NCBI GenBank assembly: GCA_030149325.1
Contig: JASBRS010000061.1
Location: forward strand, 1 to 42,595
Source: Deinococci bacterium
GTDB taxonomy: Bacteria > Deinococcota > Deinococci > Deinococcales > Trueperaceae
Direction of reading: 5' to 3'
Length of the DNA stretch: 42,595 nucleotides
The translations under genes were made by a program, and so were the position numbers. This document shows positions 17,866 to 26,736 of the stretch, one piece after another. Under the pieces are notes generated by a model. That model saw nothing but the letters and a program-made list of their open reading frames with translations. It did no database searches and was not told the origin of the DNA. Positions within the stretch are counted from its first letter, which is position 1; every line of letters begins with the position of its first letter.

Positions 17866-17894
17866 TTGACAGTGTGTATTCGTACAACTATGCT
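17866..17894 (+). promoter_or_regulatory. sigma70-type promoter of amt-glnK operon 1
   Basis: TTGACA (17866-17871), a 17-base spacer and TATGCT (17889-17894) form the best promoter in the window. It sits in a markedly AT-richer stretch (17750-17900) upstream of the first ammonium transporter. A second TTGACT lies 12 bases upstream at 17854. No sigma54 site was seen. Confidence 0.75.
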
Positions 17895-18005
17895 TGGCCA
17901 TGCCGTCCCACCTTGACGGCGGCAGGTGACGCGACCCCGGTGAAGCAGCGACCCTCGCGAGGCCCTTGGGGCCGCACCGGCTCAGCGGAACCCGTGGAGG
18001 TGACT
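17895..18005 (+). other. structured 5' leader of amt operon 1
   Basis: About 105 untranslated bases. GCCGTC (17902-17907) pairs with GACGGC (17915-17920). CCGGTG (17937-17942) pairs with CACCGG (17975-17980) and encloses a GGCCC-TTG-GGGCC hairpin. No known riboswitch consensus was recognised. It may be only chance folding of GC-rich RNA. The rest of 17619-17865 has the antitoxin promoter and nothing else evident. Confidence 0.3.
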
Positions 18006-19532
18006 ATGAAGCGCCGTACCCCGACAGCCCCGCTATCCGCCGGCGGACCCGTGAACGCCACGGCTCCGTCGGCGGCCCGCACGCGTACGTCTCCGCGCCG
18101 CGACGCGCAGCGCCGGGCGGAGGCGCGTGACCAGCGTGGGCTCGTCGCCGCGCGGCGGGCCGTCCCCGTCGTCGTCGCCGCCCTCGTCGCCAGCCTCGCC
18201 GCGGCGCAGGGCACCGACGTGACCGACAAGATCACCGTCGCCGTCGACACCCTATGGGTGCTGATCACCGCGGCCCTGGTGTTCTTCATGCAGGCGGGCT
18301 TCGCGCTCGTCGAAGCGGGCCTTCAGAGCGCGAAGAACGTGGTCAACATCCTGATGAAGAACGCGTCGGACTTCATGGTGGCCTCGATCGCCTTCTGGGC
18401 CTTCGGCTTCGCCTTCATGTTCGGCAACGGCACCGGCCTGCTGGGCCTGCACGGCTGGTTCCTGGCCGGCCCCGACACCAGCCCGCTGACCGGCGACGCC
18501 TACAAGGGCATCTTCGAGTCGCTGTCGTGGACCGGCGTCCCGCTCTTCGCCAAGTTCTTCTTCCAGCTCGTCTTCGCCGGCACCGCCGCGACCATCGTCT
18601 CCGGGGCCATCGGGGGCCGCGTCAAGTTCCCGGCGTACCTGGTGTTCTCGGTGGTGATGACGACGTTCATCTACGCCATCCTCGGCCACTGGGTCTGGGG
18701 CGGCGGCTGGCTGGCCCAGATGGGCTTCCGCGACTTCGCCGGTTCGACCGTGGTGCACGCCGTCGGGGGCTTCGCCGCCCTCGGTGCCGCCGCCGTGCTG
18801 GGGCCGCGCATCGGCCGCTACCAGAACGGCCGCGTCACCGCCATGCCCGGCCACAACATGACCTTCGTGGCCCTGGGCGTGTTCATCCTGTGGCTCGGCT
18901 GGTTCGGCTTCAACCCCGGCTCGACCATGGGCATCGTCGGCGATCCCGGCCTCGTCGCTCGCATCTTCCTCACCACCAACATCGCCGCGGCCGCTGCCGG
19001 CGTCGCCTCGATGATCGTGTCGTGGATGCGCTTCGGAAAGCCCGACTTCTCGATGACCATGAACGGCCTCCTGGCCGGCCTGGTGGCCATCACCGCCCCG
19101 TGCGCCTTCGTCAGCCCCGAGTCGGCCATCGTCATCGGCCTGGTGGCCGGCGTCATCGTCGTCCTGGCCATCCCCGTGTTCGACGCGATGGGCGTCGACG
19201 ACCCGGTCGGCGCGGTGTCGGTGCACGGCGTGGCCGGCATGTGGGGCACCATCTCCCTCGGCCTGTTCGGCCTGCCGGCGTTGGGCGCCAACGGCCTCTT
19301 CGCGGGCGGCGGCATCTCCTTCCTGCTGGTGCAGATCCTCGGCACGGTCGTCATCAGCGCGCTGGCCTTCGGTTCGGTGGCGCTGCTGTGGATGCTCCTC
19401 AAGGCCACCATCGGCATCCGCGTGCACGCCCACGAGGAGATCGGCGGCCTCGACGTCGCCGAGCACGGCGCCGAGGCCTACGTGAACGCCGACGCCCTGC
19501 GCGAACCCATCATCGTCGGAGCGGGCGACTGA
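18006..19532 (+). CDS. amt: ammonium transporter, Amt family (copy 1)
   Basis: 508 residues: an unusual Arg/Ser/Thr-rich N-terminal extension of about 45 residues, a hydrophobic signal-like segment AVPVVVAALVASLAAAQG, then about 11 membrane helices. Pore histidines lie in STVVHAVGGFAALG and VSVHGVAGMWGT. The second helix FFMQAGFALVEAGLQSAKN is of the subtype common in archaea and cyanobacteria, not the AmtB-like one of copy 2. It carries ammonium/ammonia inwards across the cytoplasmic membrane. ATG 18006 has GGAGG 5 bases upstream, supporting the extension. It is followed after 31 bases by its PII regulator. Confidence 0.94.
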   Translation: MKRRTPTAPLSAGGPVNATAPSAARTRTSPRRDAQRRAEARDQRGLVAARRAVPVVVAALVASLAAAQGTDVTDKITVAVDTLWVLITAALVFFMQAGFALVEAGLQSAKNVVNILMKNASDFMVASIAFWAFGFAFMFGNGTGLLGLHGWFLAGPDTSPLTGDAYKGIFESLSWTGVPLFAKFFFQLVFAGTAATIVSGAIGGRVKFPAYLVFSVVMTTFIYAILGHWVWGGGWLAQMGFRDFAGSTVVHAVGGFAALGAAAVLGPRIGRYQNGRVTAMPGHNMTFVALGVFILWLGWFGFNPGSTMGIVGDPGLVARIFLTTNIAAAAAGVASMIVSWMRFGKPDFSMTMNGLLAGLVAITAPCAFVSPESAIVIGLVAGVIVVLAIPVFDAMGVDDPVGAVSVHGVAGMWGTISLGLFGLPALGANGLFAGGGISFLLVQILGTVVISALAFGSVALLWMLLKATIGIRVHAHEEIGGLDVAEHGAEAYVNADALREPIIVGAGD

Positions 19533-19563
19533 GGCCCCGGCGCCTCGAAGGAGCGTGCAGACC

Positions 19564-19935
<372 letters not shown>

Positions 19936-19982
19936 TCCCGACCTCTGACGTAGCGGCGGGGGGCCGCTCCGCGAGAGGAACC

Positions 19983-20018
19983 ACGGTGCGCGCTCGATGG
20001 ACGGTCGGCGCGCACCGT
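19983..20018. terminator. perfect 11-bp inverted repeat after glnK copy 1
   Basis: ACGGTGCGCGC (19983-19993) and GCGCGCACCGT (20008-20018) pair perfectly around a 14-base loop, 48 bases after the PII stop. The sequence after it (CCCTTGACTTCC) is only mildly T-rich. Probably the 3' end of operon 1. Confidence 0.5.
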
Positions 20019-20081
20019 CCCTTGACTTCCATCCCGCCGACGCGCTGACTAGGTACAGCGCGCACGGATGGACCCCTGGCA

Positions 20082-20117
20082 CCGCACGATGCGTTCGATT
20101 TCGAGCGCATCGTGCGG
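20082..20117. promoter_or_regulatory. 36-bp palindrome just upstream of the amt operon 2 promoter
   Basis: CCGCACGATGCG (20082-20093) and CGCATCGTGCGG (20106-20117) are perfect 12-base arms. The 12-base centre, with TCGA-TT-TCGA inside it, extends the symmetry almost to the middle. It ends 7 bases before the -35 of the second operon. It could be an operator for a dimeric regulator or an intrinsic terminator; the lack of a T-run favours an operator. Confidence 0.5.
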
Positions 20118-20124
20118 CTATGCT

Positions 20125-20153
20125 TTGACGACTTGTCACCTCCGTGCTAGCCT
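20125..20153 (+). promoter_or_regulatory. promoter of amt-glnK operon 2
   Basis: TTGACG (20125-20130), a 17-base spacer and TAGCCT (20148-20153), then a leader of about 30 bases to the ATG at 20191 containing the ribosome site GGGGAGG. The large palindrome lies directly upstream. Confidence 0.65.
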
Positions 20154-20190
20154 CGTGCATCGCGCGGGAGGGGCCCGCGGGGAGGTGCAC

Positions 20191-21549
20191 ATGACACGCC
20201 GTCCATCCCTGGTCGTAGCGGGAGCGCTGGCCGCCGGACCCACCACGCTGGTCCGAGCGCAGTCCGCGGCGATCCCGCCGGCCCCGGCGGGAGACATCGC
20301 CTGGATGCTCACCTCGACCGCCCTGGTCCTGCTCATGGTGGTGGGTCTGGCGTTCTTCTACGGCGGCCTGGTGAGGCGCAAGAACGTGCTCAACACCATG
20401 ATGATGAGCTTCGTGGCGCTGGGCGTGGTGGGGCTGACCTTCACCGCCGTCGGCTACTCCCTGGCCTTCGCGCCCGGCTCCACCTGGCTCGGCGGCCTGG
20501 ACTACGTCTTCCTGAACGGCCTGAACACCTCCACCGCCGCCGGCCTGCCGTCGCTGCTGGCGTTCTGCTTCCAGGCCACCTTCGCCATGATCTCCGCGGC
20601 GCTGATCTCCGGCGCCGTGGTCGAGCGCATGCGCTTCGGCGCCTACATGCTCGTCATCGCGCTGTGGAGCATCGTCGTCTACGCACCCCTGGCGAAGTGG
20701 GTGTGGGGCGGCGGCTTCCTGCAACAGCTCGGCGCCCTCGACTTCGCCGGCGGGACCGTGGTGCACATCAACGCCGGCGTCGCCGCCGCCGTGCTGGCGC
20801 TGGTGCTCGGGCGCCGCCGCGATTACGGCCGCAAGGCGATGCTGCCCCACCAGGTGCCCTACACCCTGCTCGGTGCCGGCCTGCTGTGGTTCGGCTGGTT
20901 CGGCTTCAACGCCGGCAGCGCCCAGGCTGCGAACGGGCTCGCGGTGCTGGCCTTCGCCAACACCCTGCTGGCGCCCGCCGCGACCCTGGTGGTCTGGGCC
21001 CTCCTCGACCTCGCCCGCGACGGCCGCGTCACCGCGGTCGGCCTCGCCACCGGCCTGGTGGTGGGGCTGGTCGCCGTCACCCCCGCCGCCGGCTACGTCT
21101 CCCCGGGCGGTGCGCTGGCGATCGGCGCGCTGGCCGCCGTGCCCAGCTACCTGCTGATGCTGTGGCGGGCGCGCAGCCGGCTCGACGACTCCCTCGACGT
21201 GTTCGCCGCCCACGGCGTCGGCGGCATCAGCGGCGCCCTGCTGACCGGGCTGTTCGCCAGCCGCGCCTGGGGCGCCCCGGTCCAGGGCGGGCTCGAGCAA
21301 CTCGGCGTGCAGGCGCTGGCGGTGCTGTGCGCCCTGACCTTCAGCGCCGTCGGCACGCTCGGGGTCGCGCTGCTGGTGGGGCGGCTGGTCCCGCTGCGCG
21401 CCGACGCCGCCGCCGAGGCCCAGGGGCTCGACGTCGGCATGCACGGCGAGGAGGCCTACACCGACGGTGAGGGCGCCCTGCTGCTGCCGGCCACCCGCCT
21501 CGAGCCGCGCGCGCCGGCCGTCGGCGTGCCAGCCGGGAGCGAGGCATGA
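20191..21549 (+). CDS. amt: ammonium transporter, Amt family (copy 2)
   Basis: 452 residues with a cleavable-looking signal (LVVAGALAAGPTTLVRAQS) and about 11 membrane helices. Pore histidines lie in GTVVHINAGVAAAV and FAAHGVGGISGA. The segment FYGGLVRRKNVLNTMMMSF and GWFGFNAGSA are those of the AmtB-like subtype, unlike copy 1. It carries ammonium into the cell. ATG 20191 has GGAGG 5 bases upstream. Its TGA overlaps the next PII gene (ATGA), so transporter and regulator are coupled. The C-terminal tail (EAQGLDVGMHGEEAYTD) is the usual PII-docking end. Confidence 0.96.
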   Translation: MTRRPSLVVAGALAAGPTTLVRAQSAAIPPAPAGDIAWMLTSTALVLLMVVGLAFFYGGLVRRKNVLNTMMMSFVALGVVGLTFTAVGYSLAFAPGSTWLGGLDYVFLNGLNTSTAAGLPSLLAFCFQATFAMISAALISGAVVERMRFGAYMLVIALWSIVVYAPLAKWVWGGGFLQQLGALDFAGGTVVHINAGVAAAVLALVLGRRRDYGRKAMLPHQVPYTLLGAGLLWFGWFGFNAGSAQAANGLAVLAFANTLLAPAATLVVWALLDLARDGRVTAVGLATGLVVGLVAVTPAAGYVSPGGALAIGALAAVPSYLLMLWRARSRLDDSLDVFAAHGVGGISGALLTGLFASRAWGAPVQGGLEQLGVQALAVLCALTFSAVGTLGVALLVGRLVPLRADAAAEAQGLDVGMHGEEAYTDGEGALLLPATRLEPRAPAVGVPAGSEA

Positions 21550-21902
21550 AGCTCATCACCGCGGTGGTGCGCAAGGAGCGGCTCAACGACGTCCTGTCCG
21601 CCCTCTTCGAGGCCTCGATCTACGGCGTCACGGTGACGCCGGTGCGCGGCCACGGCGGCGAGCGCGAACCGGTGCAGACCTACCGCGGCCTCACCGTGAA
21701 GATGGAGCTGGTCGAGAAGGTGCGCCTCGACATCGGGGTCACCGAGGCGTTCGTCGACCCCGCCGTCGACGCCATCGTCCGCGGCGCCCGCACCGGCGAG
21801 GTCGGCGACGGCAAGATCTTCGTGATCCCCGTCGACCGGGTGGTGCGCATCCGCACCGGCGAGACCGACGCCGCGGCGGTGACGCCGCTCGAGCCCGCCT
21901 GA
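21546..21902 (+). CDS. glnK: PII nitrogen regulatory protein (copy 2)
   Basis: 118 residues, MKLITAVVRKERLNDVLSAL at the start and TGEVGDGKIFV, VVRIRTGETD near the end. It forms a trimer and controls the adjacent Amt channel by T-loop insertion. The T-loop reads GHGGEREPVQTYRG then LTVKMEL; residue 51 is valine, so the uridylylation tyrosine is absent here as well. It overlaps the amt copy 2 stop by 4 bases. The two PII proteins are clearly paralogous but diverged in the T-loop, consistent with each serving its own channel. Confidence 0.95.
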   Translation: MKLITAVVRKERLNDVLSALFEASIYGVTVTPVRGHGGEREPVQTYRGLTVKMELVEKVRLDIGVTEAFVDPAVDAIVRGARTGEVGDGKIFVIPVDRVVRIRTGETDAAAVTPLEPA

Positions 21903-21919
21903 GCCCGGCCGGCCGGCGC

Positions 21920-21990
21920 CGTCCGTGACGACGACGGCATCGGGGGCAGGCGCCACGTCACGGACGCGGCTCCGCGGGGCCCCCTAGAGT
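21920..21990 (+). promoter_or_regulatory. inverted repeat and leaderless -10 before the secreted-protein gene
   Basis: CGTCCGTGAC (21920-21929) and GTCACGGACG (21957-21966) are perfect 10-base arms 27 bases apart; they may end the glnK transcript or bind a regulator. TAGAGT (21985-21990) is the -10, six bases before ATG 21997, with no ribosome site. This is the same arrangement as at 4761. Confidence 0.45.
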
Positions 21991-21996
21991 CGGGAC

Positions 21997-23169
21997 ATGG
22001 GACCACGTGCGAGGGGGCAGACATCCACCGTGTCGCGGCCGTGGCTCGTCACCGTCACCGCCGTGCTCCTGGGCCTAGGAACCGCCGGCCACGCCCAACT
22101 CCTGGGTGACGCCGGACCCTACTTCGTGTGGCCCGACCGCTGGGTCGGGACCGTGTCGGGGAGCGAGGTCCTGCAGCGCGAGATGAACGCCCAGGGGGCC
22201 TACGTCAAGATGGCGAGCACCTCCACGGCCGACGCTCAGGTGCTGTTCAACAAGACGCGGGTCGACGGCGCCGTGGTCCGCTGGTGGGGCGAGGGCCTCG
22301 AGGCCCACGTGACCTACCGTTCCGGGATGTTCCTCAACGCCGGCGCCAGCAGCCAGGTCGTCGATTCCTCGGAGGGCGAGGGCGAGGTCGGGCTCGACGG
22401 CGAGCCGAACAGCAACGGGCTGTCGATCGACGTTGCCAACGGCAGCTACACGCTGGCGGTGCACAGCTGCACGAGAGCGCGGTGCGACGAGTTCCCCGTC
22501 ACGCGCAAGACCACCATCGCCATGCCCGGGATGGCGCGCGCCTTCGGCGATTCCGGTCCGGATCGACAGGGGGTAGGCATCACCGCGGAGATGCCGCTCC
22601 CACAACCGGGCGGCGGGCTCCAGGCGACGTACGCTCCGCCGGCGCGGCCGGTGGCCGGCAGCACGCAGACGCTCCGCCTGGAACACGACCTCACGCCCGA
22701 GTACGAGCTGGTGGTATGGGCGGCCGCCTACCGCGCCGGATACGTCGAGGCCCGGCAGGCCCAGCTCGATACCTTCAAGGACTACGCCGCCAAGAACTGC
22801 AGCGGTGGCAGCTCGCTGTTCGAGTTCGATCCGGTGTGCCGCGCGGCCGCCCGCGCCCAGGACCAGCTCGACGAGAACGCCAACCTGGCGACCAAGGACT
22901 TCGCACGGGTGACGTCCTCCCTCGTCCTCCGCAAGTGCCCCGGCTTCACGACGGCGCTGAACCGCCACCTGGGTCGCAGCCGCGATGTCGTGCTGGAGGG
23001 CCCGATCGCGACCTACCGAGCGGTGCGCGAGGTGCTGTTCGAGACCGTTGTCGAGGACCCGCACGTGAGCTACGACCGGCAGCCCGACTTCATGCGCTGC
23101 CTCTACGACTACGACACCTACGAAGCCATGGTCACGTTGCGTCTGCCGGGGACGTCGCCCATCCCCTGA
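21997..23169 (+). CDS. secreted protein of unknown function
   Basis: 390 residues. A signal peptide is clear: SRPWLVTVTAVLLGLGTAGHAQ with a likely cut after AHAQ/GHA. The first ~220 residues look beta-rich (GSYTLAVHSC, TQTLRLEHDLT). The last ~150 are more helical, with YVEARQAQLDTFKDYAAKN and ARAQDQLDENANLATKDF. Six cysteines in the mature part (HSC, RC, NC, VC, KC, RC) suggest disulfides outside the cytoplasm. No family was recognised. ATG 21997 fits a leaderless -10 TAGAGT; GTG 22030 is an alternative that still keeps the signal. The last bases converge with the glycosidase gene, 13 bases apart. Confidence 0.75.
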   Translation: MGPRARGQTSTVSRPWLVTVTAVLLGLGTAGHAQLLGDAGPYFVWPDRWVGTVSGSEVLQREMNAQGAYVKMASTSTADAQVLFNKTRVDGAVVRWWGEGLEAHVTYRSGMFLNAGASSQVVDSSEGEGEVGLDGEPNSNGLSIDVANGSYTLAVHSCTRARCDEFPVTRKTTIAMPGMARAFGDSGPDRQGVGITAEMPLPQPGGGLQATYAPPARPVAGSTQTLRLEHDLTPEYELVVWAAAYRAGYVEARQAQLDTFKDYAAKNCSGGSSLFEFDPVCRAAARAQDQLDENANLATKDFARVTSSLVLRKCPGFTTALNRHLGRSRDVVLEGPIATYRAVREVLFETVVEDPHVSYDRQPDFMRCLYDYDTYEAMVTLRLPGTSPIP

Positions 23170-23182
23170 GGACGACCCCGGG

Positions 23183-24625
23183 TCAGTCCCCGAGGCCCTC
23201 GAGCACCCAGCCGCTGCGTGCCGGCAGCCGAGCGCCGCCCGAACCCAGCAGCACCTCGCCACCGCCCAGGAGGTCTCGGTAGCGCCCGCGCAGCCCGGCC
23301 GTCGACGGCACCGGCGCGGCCTTCTCGCCGGCGTTGACCATCACCACCAGGCGTTCGGCCTCGTGATCGCGGGCGAACACCACCACCTCGCCCTTGGCCG
23401 CCAGCACGCTGGTGTCGCCGCGCCTGAGCGGCGCGCGCTCGCGGCGAAGTCCGGTGAGCTGCGTCAGGTAGCCGAGCAGCGCCTCGTCCCACGTCTCCGG
23501 CGCCTGCCACGGCATCGTCCCGCGGCTGGCGGGGTCGTGGCCGCCCGTCAGCCCCAGCTCGTCGCCGTAGTAGATGCAGGGCGCTCCCGGCAGCGTGAAC
23601 AGCAGCAGGTAGGCCAGCCGCAGCGCGGCGAGGTCCCCGTTCAGGATGGTCAGCGCCCGCGGCGTGTCGTGCGAGTCGAGCAGGTTCATCTGCGCGTGCA
23701 CGACGGCCTTCGGGTAGCGCGTCAGGAGGTCGCCGAGGTCGTCCGCGAAGGTGGGGGCGTCGACCCTGTCGAGCTTGCGGATACCGCTGCGGGCCACCTC
23801 GTTGTCGGCGAAGGAGCGCCCCACGAAGCCGTAGATGGCGCGCGCCAGGGGGTAGTTCATGACCGCGTCGAACTGGTCGCCCTGGAGCCAGCGATCGGCC
23901 TCCTCCCAGATCTCGCCGACGATGTAGCAGTCGTCGCGGGCGGCGCGGCAGCGGCGCCGGAACTCCTGCCAGAAGGCCTCGTCGTCGATCTCGTTGGGCA
24001 CGTCGAGGCGCCAGCCGTCGATGCCGAAGCGCAACCAGTGCTCGCCCACCCCCCACAGGAACTCGCGCACGGCGGGGGTGGCGGTGTCGAACTTGGGCAG
24101 CGCCGGCAGGTTCCACCAGGCGTCGTAGCCGATGTCGCCGCCGTCGTAGGCGTTGAGCGGGAAGCGGTGCACCGTGAACCAGTCGAGGTAGGCGCTGTTC
24201 TCGCCGTTCTCGAGGATGTCGTTGAACTGCAGGAAGCCGCGCGAGGCGTGGTTGAACACGCCGTCGAGCACCACCCGCAGGCCGCGCTCGTGGGCAGCCT
24301 CCAGCAGCTCCCGCAGAGCGTCGTCGCCACCCAGCATGGGGTCGACGCGGTGGTAGTCGTGCGTGTGGTAGCGGTGGTTGGACGCCGACTGGAAGATGGG
24401 GTTGAGGTAGATGGCCGTCACGCCGAGGCGTTCGAGGTGGTCGAGGTGCTCGACCACGCCCAGCAGGTCGCCGCCCTTGTAGCCGTGGACGGTGGGCGGG
24501 TCCGGCCAGGGCTCGAGCCCCGAGGCCTTGGCGACGCGCGCGCTGCGCGCGAAGCGATCCGGGAAGATCTGGTAGAAGACGGCGTCCTGCACCCAGTCGG
24601 GAACGTCGAGAGGAAGCTCTGGCAT
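23183..24625 (-). CDS. GH13 alpha-glycosidase (cyclomaltodextrinase/neopullulanase-like)
   Basis: 480 residues, a single (beta/alpha)8 catalytic domain plus a small C-terminal beta domain. The four GH13 regions are intact: DGVFNHA at 121-127, GWRLDVPNE with nucleophile Asp208, GEIWEE with acid Glu238, and LLDSHDTPR with Asp320. FYQIFPDRFARS and GGDLLGV (residues 17-56) are typical of the maltodextrin-hydrolysing subfamilies. It lacks the N-terminal dimerisation domain of neopullulanases. No signal peptide, so it is cytosolic and acts on imported maltodextrins. ATG 24625 is chosen because TAGGAT (24638-24633) lies 7 bases upstream, a leaderless layout; ATG 24634 overlaps that -10. No sugar transporter genes adjoin. 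Confidence 0.92.
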   Translation of the reverse strand: MPELPLDVPDWVQDAVFYQIFPDRFARSARVAKASGLEPWPDPPTVHGYKGGDLLGVVEHLDHLERLGVTAIYLNPIFQSASNHRYHTHDYHRVDPMLGGDDALRELLEAAHERGLRVVLDGVFNHASRGFLQFNDILENGENSAYLDWFTVHRFPLNAYDGGDIGYDAWWNLPALPKFDTATPAVREFLWGVGEHWLRFGIDGWRLDVPNEIDDEAFWQEFRRRCRAARDDCYIVGEIWEEADRWLQGDQFDAVMNYPLARAIYGFVGRSFADNEVARSGIRKLDRVDAPTFADDLGDLLTRYPKAVVHAQMNLLDSHDTPRALTILNGDLAALRLAYLLLFTLPGAPCIYYGDELGLTGGHDPASRGTMPWQAPETWDEALLGYLTQLTGLRRERAPLRRGDTSVLAAKGEVVVFARDHEAERLVVMVNAGEKAAPVPSTAGLRGRYRDLLGGGEVLLGSGGARLPARSGWVLEGLGD

Positions 24626-24632
24626 CCCGCCC

Positions 24633-24638
24633 ATCCTA
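24633..24638 (-). promoter_or_regulatory. -10 of the glycosidase gene (leaderless)
   Basis: TAGGAT on the minus strand, 7 bases before ATG 24625. No Shine-Dalgarno sequence lies between. Confidence 0.45.
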
Positions 24639-24693
24639 CGTCGCGCGGCCGCGCCGGAGCGCGGCCCTCCCCGCACGCCCGCCCGCCCCGCGC

Positions 24694-26181
24694 CTACTCC
24701 GGCCGCAGCAGCGGGAACAGGATGACGTCGCGGATACTCGGGGTGTCCGCCAGCAGCATCGCCAGCCGGTCGATGCCGAGGCCCAGCCCGCCGGTGGGCG
24801 GCATGCCGTACTCCAACGCGGTCAGGAAGTCCTCGTCGAGCATCTGCGCCTCCTCGTCGCCGGCCTCGCGCAGCGCCTGCTGCAGCTCGAAGCGCCGCCG
24901 TTGATCGAGGGGGTCGTTGAGCTCGCTGAAGGCGTTGCCCAGCTCCATGCCCACCGCCACCGGCTCGAAGCGCTCGACCAGGCCGGGGCGCTCGCGATGG
25001 CGCTTGGCCAGCGGGCTGATGGCCTCGGGGTGGTCCATCACGAACACCGGGCCGACCAGCTCGGGCTCGACGTAGATGTCGTAGAGCTTGTCGTAGACGT
25101 GGTTGATCGGCTGCTCGGCCAGGGCCGGCTCGCCGGGCGCGGGCGCATGGTGTTCGGCGACCCAGGCGCGCAGCCGCGCCTCGTCGAGCGGGTCGAAGTC
25201 GAGGCCGGCGCGCTCGCGCAGCGCCCCGGTGTAGTCCACGCGCGGCCACGGCGGCGTGAAGTCGAGCTCGCGGCCCTGGTAGGTCAGCTTGGTGGAGCCG
25301 GTGAGCTCGCGGACCAGCGAGCCGTACATTGTCTCGACGAGCTCCAGGATGTCGAGGTAGTCGCGGCCCGCCCAATACAGCTCGAGCATCGTGTACTCGG
25401 GGTTGTGCTTGAAGCTGATGCCCTCGTTGCGGAAGTTGCGACCGATCTCGTACACCGCGTCGAAGCCGCCCACGATCAGGCGCTTGAGGTAGAGCTCGAG
25501 GGAGATGCGTAGGTGGAAGTCGTAGTTGAGCGCGTTGTGGTGGGTCACGAAGGGGCGCGCCTCGGCGCCGCCCGGCACCGCCTGCAGCACCGGCGTCTCG
25601 ACCTCGAGGAAGCCCAGGTCGTCGAGGTAGCGGCGGATGTAGGCGATCGCCCGGCTGCGCAGCACGAAGGCGCGCTTCACCTCGGGGTTCACCATCAGGT
25701 CGAGGTAGCGCTGGCGGTAGCGCGCCTCCTTGTCGGTGATGCCGTGGTACTTGTCGGGCAGCGGCCGCAGGCTCTTCACCAGCGGCCGGAAGGCGTGCAC
25801 GTCCACCGTCAGCTCCCCCGTCTTGGTCACGAACAGCGGTCCCGTGACCTCGACCCAGTCGCCGAGGTCGAGCTTCTTGACGGCGTTGTAGGCCTCCAGG
25901 GCGTCGCGCTGGAAGTACGCCTGCAGCGTGCCGCTGGCGTCCTGCAGCGTCGCGAAGGTCACCTTGCCCATGTTGCGCACCGTCATGGCGCGCCCCGCCA
26001 CGGTGACGACCTCGTCGGCGAAGACCTCGCCCGGCTCGGCGCCGTCGTGGGCAGCCCGGAGGTCGGCGGCCCGGTGGCTAGCGCGGTAGCCGTAGGGGTA
26101 GGCCTCGAAGCCTCGCTCCTCGAGGCTACGTAGGTTCTGGAGACGTTGCTGGCGTTGCTCCTGGAGCGACTTCTGCGACAT
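24694..26181 (-). CDS. lysS: lysine--tRNA ligase, class II
   Basis: 495 residues, standard bacterial class II LysRS. The N-terminal OB-fold tRNA-anticodon domain (about 60-150, [21 protein letters not shown]) is followed by the catalytic domain: [16 protein letters not shown] (motif 1 region), [20 protein letters not shown] (motif 2) and [13 protein letters not shown] (motif 3). Charges tRNA-Lys with lysine in the cytosol. ATG 26181 is preceded by TACAAT (26195-26190) 8 bases away and no ribosome site, so the mRNA is probably leaderless. Divergently oriented neighbours are absent; the DinB-like gene upstream is on the same strand, 54 bases away. Confidence 0.98.
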   Translation of the reverse strand: MSQKSLQEQRQQRLQNLRSLEERGFEAYPYGYRASHRAADLRAAHDGAEPGEVFADEVVTVAGRAMTVRNMGKVTFATLQDASGTLQAYFQRDALEAYNAVKKLDLGDWVEVTGPLFVTKTGELTVDVHAFRPLVKSLRPLPDKYHGITDKEARYRQRYLDLMVNPEVKRAFVLRSRAIAYIRRYLDDLGFLEVETPVLQAVPGGAEARPFVTHHNALNYDFHLRISLELYLKRLIVGGFDAVYEIGRNFRNEGISFKHNPEYTMLELYWAGRDYLDILELVETMYGSLVRELTGSTKLTYQGRELDFTPPWPRVDYTGALRERAGLDFDPLDEARLRAWVAEHHAPAPGEPALAEQPINHVYDKLYDIYVEPELVGPVFVMDHPEAISPLAKRHRERPGLVERFEPVAVGMELGNAFSELNDPLDQRRRFELQQALREAGDEEAQMLDEDFLTALEYGMPPTGGLGLGIDRLAMLLADTPSIRDVILFPLLRPE

Positions 26182-26189
26182 GACGCCTG

Positions 26190-26195
26190 ATTGTA
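26190..26195 (-). promoter_or_regulatory. -10 of lysS (leaderless)
   Basis: TACAAT on the minus strand ends 8 bases before the lysS ATG. Close to the consensus TATAAT, without a visible -35 in the GC-rich upstream DNA. Confidence 0.5.
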
Positions 26196-26235
26196 CGGGG
26201 TCGGCCGGCCGCGCGGGCGACGCAGTGGCTCGGGC

Positions 26236-26715
26236 CTAGTCCGGGAGGACCAGGTCGAGGTCGATGCCCTCCGGGACCGGATGCCCCAGGATGCGACCTA
26301 GACTGGCCACTTGACCCTTGTGATGGAACTCGTGTGTGATCGGGTGGAGGACCAGCCACCTCAGCGAGAGCGGCCGCTCGCGCCACGTCACGTTCCGGTC
26401 GAGGTCGCCGGCCAATGCCTCCAGAACGACGTCGTCGACCCTCCGAAAGAGCGCCCGAACGTCGTCAAGTTCCCGCACGGGGCGCGGCAGCTCGAAGGCC
26501 TCAAGACCCTGCGCGACCCCGCCCGTCCAGTAGAGATAGCACTCGGCCTCGTGGGCCAGGAGCCCCAGCATGCTGTCGGGAAAGGCCGGGTGGGTTCGAC
26601 GTTGCACCGCCACCGGCACGTCGGAAGCATAGCGGAACACGACCTCACGGGTCCGCCGGACCCAAGCGTAGAGCTCGGCAAGATCACCCGTGGGGTCGGC
26701 ATCGGCCGCCGGCAC
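26236..26715 (-). CDS. DinB-family protein
   Basis: 159 residues forming a four-helix bundle. The three metal-binding histidines of DinB/YfiT-like proteins are visible: HEAE near residue 54 and HEFHHKGQ near 128-135. SLRWLVLHPITHEFHHKGQ is the characteristic last helix pair. Family members include thiol-S-transferases and damage-induced proteins; this one's reaction is unknown. GTG 26715 is the first in-frame start; GGAG is only 2 bases away, so a later start is possible. It lies between gfh1 (21 bases upstream) and lysS on the same strand. Confidence 0.85.
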   Translation of the reverse strand: MPAADADPTGDLAELYAWVRRTREVVFRYASDVPVAVQRRTHPAFPDSMLGLLAHEAECYLYWTGGVAQGLEAFELPRPVRELDDVRALFRRVDDVVLEALAGDLDRNVTWRERPLSLRWLVLHPITHEFHHKGQVASLGRILGHPVPEGIDLDLVLPD

Positions 26716-26736
26716 TGCTCCGCTAACTCGTGCCGA

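Noticed and set aside
17895-18005. Known riboswitch in the amt leader
   Set aside because: I compared it by eye with cobalamin, SAM, glycine and glutamine-type consensus features and found no match; only generic hairpins.
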